A model generated the notes under the pieces. That model saw only the letters and a program-made list of their open reading frames with translations. It was not told where the DNA came from and searched no databases. A DNA stretch of 64,000 nucleotides from Manduca sexta (taxonomy: Eukaryota; Arthropoda; Insecta; Lepidoptera; Sphingidae): contig NC_051141.1 of the NCBI RefSeq assembly GCF_014839805.1, forward strand, positions 13,772,777 through 13,836,776, written 5' to 3'. The translations under genes were made by a program, and so were the position numbers. Numbering within the stretch: position 1 is the first letter of the stretch; every line of letters begins with the position of its first letter. Shown here piece after piece: positions 1-10,867 of the stretch.

Positions 1-1322
1 GCATTACGCAGACATTTGGCAAGTTGATGTCACCAGCGGCGAAGGGATTTTTTTTTTGATTTTTGGCGGATTCTGTATTGTTAACAAAATCATGTTAAAA
101 TAACGATAAACATTTTTTTTTTATCTTTATGGTAATAGATTGCTATGGTCTGCACTTCATGTTCTATCGATCTACAGTTGGACCTATTAACGCAAAAGGG
201 AATAAACCAATATAATGATAGTTTTGAGAAAAAACTATTTTTATCCAAAAATTGTAAAGTACAAGATAATTGTTAGTAATTAACAAAAAAAGGTTTATTT
301 ACAATATTTTATAAAATACTTTCTACTTTATGTAATATGTATACAAATATGATATTGATGAAAATAATTTAAATAGCAAAACTATTTGTGTAGTAATAAT
401 ATACTTATATCGACAAGGTAGCTTATCCACATCTGTGGGTAAGATCGATTACTATTATATTTTCCACAGGAGTAATTTCTAAAATCTTACACCCTAGCCT
501 CAGAACACTCGACCTTCTTAAAATCACTAGTATTAGTATTACCTATCTATATTAGCATTGAAAATGGAAATATGTGTATTGGAAATAAATTGATGATGAA
601 TATTTTTTCACATATTATTATACGTTAAATTAAGCCGTAGCTAAATCATAAAATAGACGGGTCTTATTTGTTTGTTTACTGTTTACAACCTTCCTCGTTC
701 CTAATAAATGTTTTTTCTACTAATTAAAGTAATCCCTATGATAAGCCTTTTATAAGTTTCGATTTTGCGAGTAGCTAACGCAAGCACCGCCGTGGATCTG
801 GCTATTTCGGATGGATCGATACCATAAGCTTTTATTATGCCGTAAGGATTGAAATGGTATTTTTTTGAATTCCATTATTTTCTATCCCATAGTTTATCAT
901 CACGTTAATGCGGTGGCAGTAGTCGACGAACTAACGGCCTAAGGTTAGGACTGCTCTTATTTTACGCAATTTACTGTCATACGATTTTGATTGTTTGACA
1001 TTTATTCCTATTTTTATTTCTTTTAGTATTTTAATATAATTATATTTAATTTATTACTTTATTAACGGAGATGGCTGAAGACGCCGTTGAAATTGGGCTG
1101 GAAGGGAATTGACTCATATCATAGGTGGTCACCATCAGATGGTTCGCGTAACCTTTAGAATTATTAGACTGATATTTGAATATTCATAGACAAATACTAA
1201 CACTGTCTCTAAGAAACATATTCTGCTATAATTTACAAATTTATTTTTATTTTTAACCCACCAAAACAAACCGAAAGAGCCGGTTCAAAAAGCAAGTTCA
1301 AAATTAATTTTAACGGAACAAT
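1..1322. other. AT-rich stretch without a recognisable gene
   Basis: I see no coding signal, RNA gene or clear repeat boundary on either strand. The sequence is AT-rich with many homopolymer runs. Confidence 0.6.
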
Positions 1323-1506
1323 CAGGGGCCTTATTCTCTATCCCGCACGATATTTTGACAGTGCGTAACAAGCACGTAACACAACGCATCATGTTTAGGA
1401 CTATAGAAATTTGGCTTACAGAATACCATTCCACGCACATTTCTCGAAGATAACATGACACGGCCGCGTTACGCGTTTACACTATCATACAGAATAAGGG
1501 CCCTGG
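1323..1506 (+). mobile_element. 184-bp MITE, copy 1 of 3
   Basis: A short non-coding element with imperfect terminal inverted repeats: it opens CAGGGGCCTTATTCTCTAT and closes with the complement, ATACAGAATAAGGGCCCTGG. Near-identical copies lie at 57160-57343 (opposite orientation) and 59830-60013, so the boundaries come from comparison within this window. It encodes nothing and must have been moved by a transposase supplied elsewhere. I see no convincing target-site duplication. Confidence 0.85.
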
Positions 1507-2535
1507 GCTTACGATACCGTCCATTTGAGATAGCGTTAGTCGTGTTGCAACTTATAGCATTATCCATGTGACAGGAGCTTGTCGCAACTAGACATTCCGC
1601 TATAAGTTTCTAACTGTTTTACATATATGCTTAAATGTATTTAAATTACATACATACTAATTTAATTGTTTAAATCCAGAGCTTTATTAATACGCTTAAT
1701 AAATATTTTATAATAAAATGCCGTTTGAATCAAGTATCTGACCGCGAACCTACGTTCAATCTGAGGTTCAAACTATATAAACTATGAACGTAGCGTATGA
1801 TGACCTAGGAATTGTTTTTTGCTTTATCTATGCTTTTTATTCTTCATAATTGAAATGGATGTCAAGTTTGACAGTCATTCTGATCCTTGCAATTTGCATA
1901 TATTATAATTCTCTTTAACCGTTGCAGTAATTTGTAATTTGTTCTGAGTTTGTTATATCCCGACGTCGTGATAACAATATATTTGAAAGTGTAAAATACT
2001 ATTACGTAAGTACATATAACTACAAACACGGCCAGGAAACAATAATCCTCGTGTATAAATATTAAAGAGTAATACATATTATATTGTAATAAAATTGTAA
2101 CCGGACGGTGTCTGTATCTATAATAATAGATCTTGAAGAAAAACTAATATGGTGGTGTTTATTACAGCGGCAGAAGCTAAAACAGTTTTTAGATTGTTTT
2201 ATCTGTAAATGTAAAAATTATTGCATAGAATTGAATGCAGTTTAACAGTTGTGTTGCTAGAAGTCTAACTTAAAATATTGGCTCCATTTGGTCCCACGCT
2301 AATAACAGAATAAAATAAAGCCGGGCTTTTATCCCGGAAAAACTTTATTACGTAGTCGGAGCTGCAAGCGAAATCTAGTATGTACGAGTAAGTATAGGTA
2401 GTGTTAGGTCTTTGTAAGCTAGTGGTACTAAAAATATAGAAAAAATATGGTTTCGTGAGATTTTGTAGTAGAATATTGTGTTATTAATGAAAGACGTAGT
2501 CGTGAATTGATATGAGTATTACGAGCTTATTATTT
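1507..2535. other. AT-rich stretch with a Helitron 3'-end scrap
   Basis: No gene is visible. Around 2320-2378 there is a worn fragment resembling the 3' end of the Helitrons found elsewhere in the window: a 'TTTTATCCCGGAAAAACTT' segment, a weak hairpin, then CTAGT. The 71-codon minus-strand frame at 1862-2077 has no coding character. Confidence 0.5.
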
Positions 2536-2690
2536 TTAACCGACTTCAAAAAAGGAGGATGTTATTAATTCGAGGTGAATATATATATTTATTACCTGTC
2601 ATGTGAAATTATTTTTTGGTTTTGAGTGGCTTTTGAAGGCTGTTTAATTTTTTGGTAAAATTATTTTTAATCTATTCAAATTGTAACAAT
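2536..2690 (+). repeat. Dispersed repeat opening 'AACCGACTTCAAAAAAGG', short copy
   Basis: The opening motif and the segment TATGTGAAATTATTTTTTGG (here CATGTG...) are shared with a longer copy at 15238-15575. A worn piece of the opening motif also occurs near 25354. Repeats with this opening are common in Lepidoptera. It is non-coding. Confidence 0.6.
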
Positions 2691-2826
2691 TATTCAATAT
2701 TTTACCATTTTTTTATTATCCTAAAATAATTGGTGTTAAATAACCATAACAATAATATATTTAAGCAAAGACTTCTAAGTAACTATGAGTAACTAACTAT
2801 ACTGTTAAACGTTTTTGTAGCGAAGT

Positions 2827-3932
2827 ATGGATGAAGAAGCTGCAACATTAGAGAGCCAGTTCTGCGAGTTCGCCCGTTTCATGGACAACAAGAGGGATGG
2901 TTCTACGATCACTTTGTACCGATCAGATTATTGGATGCGGCAGAGTAAACTTATCGATGACAGGAAGGTCACTATGATTGACACCGGAATCCTTTGGTGG
3001 AAGTTCTGGTTAGATATCTAATATAGTATTATTTTATACTAGCTGACCCGACAGACGTTGTCCCGTCTTAACTATGAATTTGCAGCGCGCATTCTGTCAA
3101 TCGCTGACAGTTATTTCGAACAATTAACAGTTATATAAAATATATATTCTCGTAAAGTATTCTTAAATTTTCAATTTTTTCGCGCCATTTTTTGAATTTT
3201 TTCTTTCATAAGAACCTTCTCCTGACAATAACAAACACAACACACGCATGATGACGTGACCAAGGGAAATAGGGATTCATTTTTATATTATTGTATATGT
3301 AGAAATGAATGAAAGAATATACTAAAAAAACATAGTATCTAGTGTGCGTAATGCGTATATTTCAATTAGTAATCACGAATGAAAAACCTATTAGAACGAC
3401 CTTCATTTCAACCAAGGAATATAAGAAAGGGATAGATGAAATGGTAAAATTTAGTTTGTTAGAAGTGCAAGCAGAAGCAGCTGAACAGATTTGGATAAAT
3501 TTTGGCATGCTGTTAGACCGCGTCCTGGATTAACATAGGCTATATTTTATCTTGATAATTTGCTCTCATGGAAAAAAAATATTTTTAATCTTGTTTTTAA
3601 ATAGATCTCACTGACGTCGTACAAAATGCGCTAAGAATCGTTTCAGTAATTTAATAATTCTTTTAGCGGGAAAGGATTTCCACGCAAGCGAAGCCGCGAA
3701 CAACATTAATAGTTATGTAAGTAAAAGTTATGTATTTTACAGTAAAACCGAACTCAACTTTAATGAATGGCACGAATTCTTGACGGATTTTTGCGAGTAC
3801 AGAAGTTTAGATCAAGAATTTGTAGAGACTACAATGACTAACTGCGGCAATCCCGGAGCATCTGCTGTGAACATACCGCAGTACAGAGAGTTCTTTGATA
3901 CCTACCAACCTAAGGAAAAGTCTATCTTTTAA
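2827..3932 (+). CDS. p25-alpha (TPPP) domain protein, two exons
   Basis: Exon 1 (2827-3008) starts at an ATG and ends before the GT at 3009-3010. Exon 2 (3743-3932) follows the acceptor TATTTTACAG and ends at TAA 3930-3932. Splicing is in phase (split Cys codon) and gives 123 residues. The protein has the p25-alpha pattern seen in tubulin polymerization-promoting proteins: an N-terminal LESQFCEFARF helix, a SDYWMRQSKLID block, VTMIDTGILWWKF, then after the junction LNFNEWHEFL and an NCG-NPG turn. Family members bind and bundle microtubules; that role is family knowledge, not shown here. It is shorter than typical TPPPs and lacks long terminal extensions. The 734-bp intron is mostly a dispersed repeat. 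I could not identify a promoter. Confidence 0.88.
3040..3710 (+). repeat. Dispersed repeat filling the p25-alpha intron
   Basis: It begins CTAGCTGACCCGACAGACGT and ends with a worn 'CACGCAAGCGAAGCCGCGAA' tail, both typical of dispersed lepidopteran repeats. The 63-codon frame at 3342-3533 lies inside it and is a by-product of the repeat, because the exon junctions on either side already give a continuous p25-alpha protein without it. Confidence 0.6.
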
Positions 3933-4114
3933 TTATAGAATATTTTAATTACCGTAGACTGTAGAGGAATTTGTTTATTTAGTTAGCTTCGCAGAGTTCC
4001 ATTGTGTTACATTAAAATAATAATTAATTTGATTAAGTAATAATAATATTATGCCGTTATTATTTGTGATTTCTGAATTTATAAATATTGATAATATAAT
4101 AGAGTCATGGAAAA

Positions 4115-4300
4115 ACAATTTGTTTTACGCGAATGTAAAACATTGAATAAAACTATTTTGCGGATTTCATTTATTTTTATATAAGTAAGTATTATAATTT
4201 TCTCACGACCTTTCGAAGATTGCAGCCTTCGTGGTCACAATGCGGACTGAGGTATAGGTCATCCGAAAAGTCAAAGTTACAGTATCTACCTACATTTTAC
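4115..4300 (+). repeat. Dispersed repeat, copy interrupted by a MITE
   Basis: The segment with TTTCGAAGA, CTTCGTGGTCAC, GGTCATCCG and ATATCTACCTACATTTTAC is shared with 24178-24375. The shared sequence stops at ACATTTTAC just where the next element begins, so that element probably inserted here. Confidence 0.6.
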
Positions 4301-4302
4301 GT

Positions 4303-5402
4303 AAGGTGAGGTGGGGCAAGTGCGCCGACGACGGGGTAAGTGCACATACCCTAAAAAAATCGAGAACTATTGATGTTATACAATTACCGCAATCTTACAT
4401 CTATGCCACTAACGGAAATACAGTTCCACTAAAAAACATAAATGGCTATGTTCATTTTAATACGATTTATTCGCCATTTTATTTTAAGTGTCATTTAGAC
4501 CTGTAAACCGAGATGACCCCGTGAAAGATAACATCAAATATTTCAAGATATTTAACATATTTCTGTAAACCAGTAAGGTGAATACAAAGTTTAAACCGTT
4601 TATTTTAACTTCCTGCCTGAATTTTATTTATATATACTAAAATAAAGGATTTTTTAGCAATGCGAAAAAATGTACCTAAAAATTGTCGAGTAGGGCAAGT
4701 GCGCCACAGTTAGTAGTCGTATGGCGCACTTGCCCCGGAACCATATATAACCCACCATTTTTGAGAATAAGTTTTACTAATATGAATTATTATTATTAAA
4801 ATGTCATACTTACCAGCAGAATTTTTGTACTCAAGGTATTTTGTTTTGAGCCGACTTAAATAAAAGGGCGTATTAGTTAATTCGTTTTTACAAAAGAAAA
4901 ACTGAAATACCTTGGTCTAGAGCAACTTTACGTGAATAGGTTGCAACTGTTCGATCAGGCACGTTATCTGGATATAATGCAGCTAAAACATATCAAATGT
5001 CATAAGGCCAAATTCTAAGTAATTGAGTTATAACGCATTCAAAATTGTTAATTCCTACATTTTTGTATGTTTTTTTTAGTTTTTAGAAATAAAATAGATT
5101 TTATATTAGTGCTACCATTTTTTTATTCCAACATATCCGCACACAAAACTCTAACATAGCAAAATTTTTTATATATCAAAAAAAATCTAAAATGTTTTCA
5201 AGCCCTGATTTACATATATATGGCGCACTTACCCCGAATTTGATTTGACAGCCATAGTTTGTTATAATATTGAGTGATTAAAAATTATCCAAGAGCAATG
5301 CGAGTAAAACTTATTTCTCTATGGACTAAAGTGAGTGTTTTCTTTATAATGTTTCATATTGGCGTTTTTTTTTTACACAGGCGCACTTACCCCATTTCCA
5401 GT
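4303..5402 (+). mobile_element. MITE-like element with GGGGCAAGTGCGCC ends
   Basis: The left end is GGTGAGGTGGGGCAAGTGCG and the right end is the inverted counterpart GGCGCACTTACCCCATTT. The same motif recurs internally: GGGGTAAGTGCA near 4335, a hairpin at 4693-4735 and TGGCGCACTTACCCC near 5220. No transposase is visible; the 66-codon frame at 4306-4506 is a by-product of the repeat. The outer boundary on the right is approximate. Confidence 0.6.
4693..4735. repeat. 14-bp perfect hairpin inside the element
   Basis: GGGCAAGTGCGCCA at 4693-4706 is exactly complementary to TGGCGCACTTGCCC at 4722-4735, with a 15-base loop. The arm is the same motif as the element's ends. Confidence 0.9.
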
Positions 5403-5487
5403 GGTAACGCATAAATAATATAATTATAAACTTAAATAAAATCAGTAAAATAAGACAATATTTATGATTTTTAATTGAATATTGATT

Positions 5488-5748
5488 GCCTATGTAGTGT
5501 AGTTGTATTCCAGTACGATTACAATGCTAAGACATCGGGTTCGATCTCCGGGTCTGACAATGTGATATTGGGTCTTCTAATCAGTATTAGCCTGGAGACT
5601 GGATTTTATGCTCGATATGATGATTGGCTCGCTTTCTATTACATACGGAATACACACGCCTGATGAATGTGCACCAGTTGCGCCTCTGTCTACCCTTCCG
5701 AGGATAAAAGCAGTAAGGGTGGATGTGATTGAACTGAAGTTTGTGCGT
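5488..5748 (+). mobile_element. tRNA-derived SINE
   Basis: A tRNA-like head carries an A-box-like TAGTGTAGTTG and a B box GGTTCGATCTCC near 5538-5549. The body contains TCAGTATTAGCCTGGAG, GATTGGCTCGC and TTGCGCCTCTGTCTACCC, matching the SINE at 10372-10630. The 62-codon frame here is a by-product. SINEs are transcribed by RNA polymerase III and moved by LINE enzymes. Confidence 0.75.
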
Positions 5749-6048
5749 TAAACTTCAACACTATCAGTCTTACTTATAAACTTGTTTTAGCATTAAGAGG
5801 TGCTTAAGAATTGTTTAAACAGATGTCAAAGACGTCACCGGTTTGACCGGTTTCTTAGTTTAAATCTTATTAAGAAGTAAGATGGCAGGTTTTGACTTAC
5901 AGCTAATCGAGTAAATTTGTGTTTTACTTAAGTATAGCTTTGCGAAATTTTACGAGACTGTATATTATTGATATGACTAATTTTATTAACATAATTGTAC
6001 ATATTATGCTCAGCAAATTAATAATTATATAGATCATCATGTACGCAC

Positions 6049-6194
6049 CGTAGTCCAGGGTGACGCCAGCGTGCTTTTCGGCGCATTCTGCTGTCTGTTT
6101 TTCGAATTCACGGGAGTTGGTGGGTGTGGTCTGTATACCCCCCATTTTTGCTAATTACAAACAACCCTCGCAGAACATCAGTGGCACTGGAAAT
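6049..6194 (-). CDS. Probable first coding exon of an unrecognised gene (partial)
   Basis: On the minus strand an acceptor-like TTTTGCAG precedes the exon at 6194. A 49-base leader leads to ATG at 6145, then 32 codons (begins MGGIQTTPTNSREFEKQ, ends GVTLDY) reach a plausible donor CTACG|GTGCGT after 6049. The frame beyond the donor becomes AT-rich and hydrophobic, as expected of intron read-through, whereas the exon is GC-richer with coding-like composition. I do not recognise the protein. Further exons should lie to the left, but none could be identified with confidence. It could instead be a fortuitous open frame. Confidence 0.4.
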
Positions 6195-6307
6195 CTGCAA
6201 AAGTAAATATTATTAATTTAATTTTAAGTATTATATTTTCTGCTGATCTTCGTTATAGTCTTAGTAGAGTGTGAGTAAAGAGTTTATGATGCTGGAATGT
6301 TTGTCAG

Positions 6308-6544
6308 AAGTAAATACAGAAACTACCGCTATTGTGAATGGTTTTCGCGGTGGCGAAGTCACGAGTTATTATACATATTTGTATTACGAGGCACCAAACA
6401 AGGTTTTCGTTATGTTCTTTTCTTCATCGTGACCCACGTACTCGTGAGTGTGTCGCGTTCCGGTGTCAGCCTGTGTATATCGGGGTTCCTACAGGCCGGA
6501 ATAATTATGTCGACTGCCAACAAGTAATTATCTCTCGTCAGTAG
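6308..6544 (+). pseudogene. Possible 3' exon of an unrecognised gene, one frameshift
   Basis: After a weak acceptor (GTTTGTCAG, ending 6307) one frame reads coding-like sequence (GFRGGEVTSYYTYLYYEAP, then VFVMFF) up to TGA at 6430. The next frame continues in similar style (DPRTRECVAFRCQPVYIG, then NNYVDCQQV) to TAG at 6542-6544. An AATAAA lies at 6607-6612, in the right place for a poly(A) signal. The two halves together look like one secreted or extracellular-type C-terminus broken by a 1-base shift. The family is not recognised. It might be a pseudogene, a sequencing error or a missed splice. Confidence 0.35.
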
Positions 6545-6619
6545 ACATTTTATTGGACCCCACTCGACTTATCATCAGGTGTAGTAAGGTCACTTTGCGC
6601 TGCTCGAATAAAAAGTGTT

Positions 6620-7190
6620 AAAACGTGTTATTATGACCAATTTCTTTAAATATTAGTGTCGAGTATATAGTTAATAAACTGGCAGTGGACTGTTTTCTCA
6701 ATCTACATAACCTGAACATAACCTAATAGCTATACCACACGGCGCGCGCGGCAAACGCGCATATTGCATATTTGCGACGACTATCGCGAATTCGAAATTT
6801 GATATGTTTTAGTTCCATTTTTTATCGACCTGGCAACACCGATGAGCTGAGCGAAGACAGTTGATAAAGGGTCTATGGGCAAGTTCATGGCGAAGCGCTT
6901 ATTATTCTTATTATGTCTGTGAGCGGCAGTGTGAAAAAACAGGGACTATAAATAATGTGAGTTAATTTATGGTCTTACCAGTGTTAAAGTATTGCAATAC
7001 CTACCAGTGTTTACCAGAATAAACAGACTCAGAAATCAGACCGGTTATGAGGTAAGGGGTGGCTAAAGGGGAGGTATTGGAGGCCACATACGGAGGGTTT
7101 CCCTCCAACAGAGCAGAAACAGATCAGCTACACCAGAACACCAGTTAGTAAAGTGAACCAGAATCAGTTTCATGTTTGTTGTGCATACTG
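6620..7190. other. No gene seen
   Basis: A short CG-rich patch (GGCGCGCGCGGC near 6741) lies in otherwise ordinary sequence. Nothing else is recognisable before the LINE remnant. Confidence 0.5.
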
Positions 7191-7199
7191 CCCGCACTC

Positions 7200-8700
7200 A
7201 GTATTAGATATTCGCTTCGTACAACTCACTAGGGTACTTGGCGACTACGGCAATATAGAGAGGGATCGTTTGCTTTCTATACGTAGTCAGCACTTAAGCC
7301 ATAGGATGTCCACTACCGTCTTCTAAATATTCCAGATCAATTACCTGTAGCCTGTAATCAGTGACATCCTGCAACTTAATAATAATCTATCATATACTAA
7401 TATCATAGTAATTGGTGATATGAACATCAATATAGCCGAGGATAGTAATGATCCTAGAGCCACCGAATACTTGAATCTCATAACAAAAGAACACATTTTA
7501 AAAGTTGCCTCGACCATGTCATGTTGAAAACCAAATATAAAAGCACCACATTGGTAATCCAATCTGCTACAACCGACCATTATGCAGTCATGCTCTTCAT
7601 AAGTAAAATATGTACTAAAGATAATTATACCTATAAAATAAAAACGAAGCTTGATAACAGACTGCTTGAAACTCATACCAAATCTATAAACTATTCGCAA
7701 ATCTACAAATCTACGGATGCTAACGAGGCTTGTTAGTGCAGTGCCTGGGGCGTTAAAAACGTTAAAACCTCATATTTCTCAGGGGGAATATGAAAATAAA
7801 TGGTTTTTGCGGGAATGTGTTATTAATAATATAAAAGAACACAACGCGTGAAAGTGGGTGATTTTATCAGCAATGAGCTTCCAGTTCTATACGCAGTACC
7901 ACAGGGTAGTATCCTCGGTCCTACACTATTCCTCGTGTATGTGAACGACGTGTGTGAACTCTCTTTGATTAATGGCAGAATAGTAGCATATGCTGATAAT
8001 ACAGCCCTAACATTTAAAGGCTCAACTTGGCGAGATACCTTCTTAGCGGCTCAGCTTGGTTTTGATATGGTCAAGCAGTGGCTGTCAACAAGCCTGCTGA
8101 CCCTAAACGTTGACAAAACTACATACATGACCATCAGAATAAAGAACACTGCGTCAATTAGTAGTGCGGATCCTCTTCACATTGTCACTGTCCATAACCA
8201 AGTTGGGTGCAAAACAGACTGTAACTGCCCCATACTTTTTCAGATATCGACTACGCGCTACCTAGATGTCATTCTGGATAATCGGCTACCATTTCATTCT
8301 CAGATAGAAAACCAGTCCAGTAAGGTTCGCAAACTCATCTATGTATTCAAACACAAAGACATGTTGCTGAGTCTAACATAATTAAGATGGTCTATTACGC
8401 GCTATGTCAATCTATACTAAGTTACTGTATCTCAACACAGGGTAGTGCAATAAAAAAATGTTCTAATTAAACTTGAGCGTGCTCAAAGAGCGGTGCTCAA
8501 GGTATGCACTTTCAAACCATACCTATTCCCAATAAAAGATTAATATGAACATTGTGAAGTCCTGACAGTCCGGCAAATATTCATTCACACTATATTGAGA
8601 CAATACTCCACCTCTCCAATTCAAGAGCACTGTCGTTTTCCTCCCTTTATTAAATCCAAACGTAAGCATAAGATTCCCCAAACTGTTAAATAACCGCCTT
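7200..8700 (+). mobile_element. Degenerate non-LTR retrotransposon (endonuclease and RT remnants)
   Basis: Around 7390-7600 the plus strand carries endonuclease-domain remnants: a VIGDMNIN block, later a TTDH motif. An RT frame follows at 7848-8381 (177 codons) with VPQGSILGPTLFL, then the catalytic box as YADN instead of YADD, and LNVDKTTYM. Beyond its stop, 8380-8650 still reads as the usual C-terminal thumb region in shifting frames. LINEs of the Jockey/Daphne kind copy their RNA at nicked target DNA. This copy is dead: frameshifts, stops and the altered catalytic Asp. Confidence 0.8.
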
Positions 8701-8704
8701 GCCT

Positions 8705-9330
8705 ATAGCAATAAAAGTAAATACGAATGAATAACACGCACACACGCGTGCATTTGTAAAGTCATACATAAGTACATAAATTCCTAATCACTATTCTGGT
8801 GTAATAATATAAACTAAATTCTGTGACAATGGAATTTTGCTGATGCTTATAGTCAGGTTTTCCTTTTTAAGCACCAGCCGCACGATTATATAGCCACTAC
8901 TAGTACAATAAGTTAGAATAAGCCATTATTTCTTACATTGCTCTATGCACTTTGATACTAATAATAATAAACCTCTCATCAGGACTTCGCTCCATCTTGC
9001 AGTTCCTTTATGTCTTTTCTTATAAGCTTATGCGTGGGTGATATGTATGAGGTGTGGGTGGAGAATGTAAGGCTTTATTTATTTTCAAAGCGTATTTCTT
9101 TTCGTATACTTAAATATATAAATTTGATTTCTTAAATATAATTTTTAATATCCATGCATTCATTTGCATGTGGCATTTTGGATAGGTGACGAATAATTGG
9201 AATATTGAGCTAATACATTTTATCCTATATCCTAAAAAGGGAATAGTTTGTGGGTACGTATGTTACACGTTTGCCTACTCTATAAATGGGAATATACGAG
9301 ATATATGTAGATACATATATCTAGATAATT
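8705..9330. other. No gene seen
   Basis: AT-rich sequence without coding signal or a repeat I can bound. Confidence 0.5.
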
Positions 9331-9440
9331 GTAGCTTTTTTCCCGCGGCTCCGCCCGCGTTATAAAGTTTTTTCCGGAATGAAAGTCCCGCTTTGTGTTT
9401 CCCAGGGATAAAAAGTCGCCTGTAGCAATAAGAAGTAATG
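9331..9440 (-). mobile_element. Helitron-type 3' end fragment
   Basis: Read on the minus strand this ends with TTATAACGCGGGCGGAGCCG and a hairpin, then an AGCTAC remnant of the CTAGT end. It matches the 3' end of the element at 58521-59045. Confidence 0.55.
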
Positions 9441-9830
9441 TGACTTCTTATTAGTGAAGATAATTTTTAAAATCGAGTAGTTCCAGAGATTAGCCAATAC
9501 AAAACAAAATCATAAATCTGCCCTTATTGTTATATTATTGCAGCGCTTTTCCTAATATGTGTTAAGATAAACATTATTAATTATTTTTCAATAGCTACCC
9601 TAAAACTAAAACACTAGCCATTCACGTCAAACGCAGCCAATTGTACATAATTACTTTACTCGTTTGAAACAATACGCTGTTAAATTCGTTCAGTATTTGA
9701 TTAGAATTTGGTGCTGAGAGCTGGCTGTAATTATATTGGATGTACATGTTTGCCTTTCCGTGTTGCTACATTGTAAGTTCATTATTTATTGGCCACCCGC
9801 CCCGATTTCACACCGGTAGCATAGCATATA

Positions 9831-10335
9831 CAGAGTGTCCCAAAAATAATGTCAAACGGAGGTCCAGAGATAGAGCACCCTTGGGGTATCCGAATCATCC
9901 CCATGAAAGTTCCGCGATTTTTCATAGTTTTCGAGTTATGAATATTTTTCTGAATTGTTGAGAATTTTCGATTTGAACAATATTTTTTTTTTTCTAATAG
10001 TAGAAGACTTCTTCGAGATTCTTTTGATGCAAATTTACATTACTTGTACTTTCTTGCTAAAAACAATCGGCTTCGTAACTATAATGAAAATGATGAAAAT
10101 GTTGGTGTAAAGTGAAAAACTTACTCGTATTTTCTATGAATTATGACTTCAATTTTCTACTTTAAATTAAAAATCTAAACAGGTGACTTCGTAGGTCTAA
10201 GGTAGGTCAAAAATTTAACCAGACTCTCAACTCTCAAAGGGTGTTTGGGAGTTGAGAGATGGAGATGTTTCGGATAGCCTGTCGGGTGCTCTATCTCTGG
10301 ACCTCTGCATGACACCTATTTTTTGGGACAACCTG
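9831..10335. mobile_element. 505-bp MITE with about 50-bp terminal inverted repeats
   Basis: The left end CAGAGTGTCCCAAAAATA is inverted at the right end (TATTTTTTGGGACAACCTG). The two ends also share the inner block AGGTCCAGAGATAGAGCACC in inverted orientation. The interior is AT-rich and codes for nothing. The CAGxGTGTCCC start is reminiscent of some hAT-like ends, but without a clear target-site duplication the superfamily stays open. Confidence 0.8.
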
Positions 10336-10371
10336 TTTTACCCCATTTGTTTCTATCGTATTATATATTCC

Positions 10372-10630
10372 TCGGTGGCATAGTTGTACTGCATGCGCGG
10401 TGTGACAGCGCTCTGAGGTCCTGAAGTGATATTTGGCTTTTTCTGCTCAGTATCAGCCCGGAGTATGGAGTTTGTGCCCGATATGGCGATAGGCTCGCCC
10501 CCTATCACATCCTAAGTCGGAACGCACTTGGCAAAATAGTGTTAAAAAGGTTGCGCCTCTGCATACCCCTTTGTAGATAAATGCGTGATGTGGTGTATGT
10601 GTATGTGTGTGTGTGTAATGTATATGTATT
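10372..10630 (+). mobile_element. tRNA-derived SINE with B box deleted
   Basis: The head TCGGTGGCATAGTTGTACTG has an A-box-like sequence, and the body (CAGTATCAGCCCGGAG, GATAGGCTCGCCCCC, GGTTGCGCCTCTGCATACCC) matches the copy at 5488-5748. The expected GGTTCGAATCC-type B box is missing: the sequence runs from GAGGTCCTG straight to AAGTGATATTTGG. A (TG/TATG)n tail follows from about 10570. Confidence 0.8.
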
Positions 10631-10867
10631 AATTAATTATATGCAAAAAGCTTCTCGAATCACCCCGTCTGTTGGTAAACACCGTATGAAAATCCTTTAG
10701 GTAGTTTTGAGCTTATCGGCTTAAGCAGACAGACGCGGTGGGCGATTTTCTTTTGTAGTATTATTAGAATTAAGTATCTTTTCTTTAAAATCTTTTTAGT
10801 TATGGTATTAAAAGATATTTTTTAATCCCTTATTTTATTTTCTGGGAGCTATTTATTGTGGAGGCAC

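Noticed and set aside
3342..3533. 63-codon plus-strand frame between the two p25-alpha exons, at first taken for an extra exon
   Set aside because: The outer exons join in frame and restore the domain without it, and it lies within a dispersed repeat.
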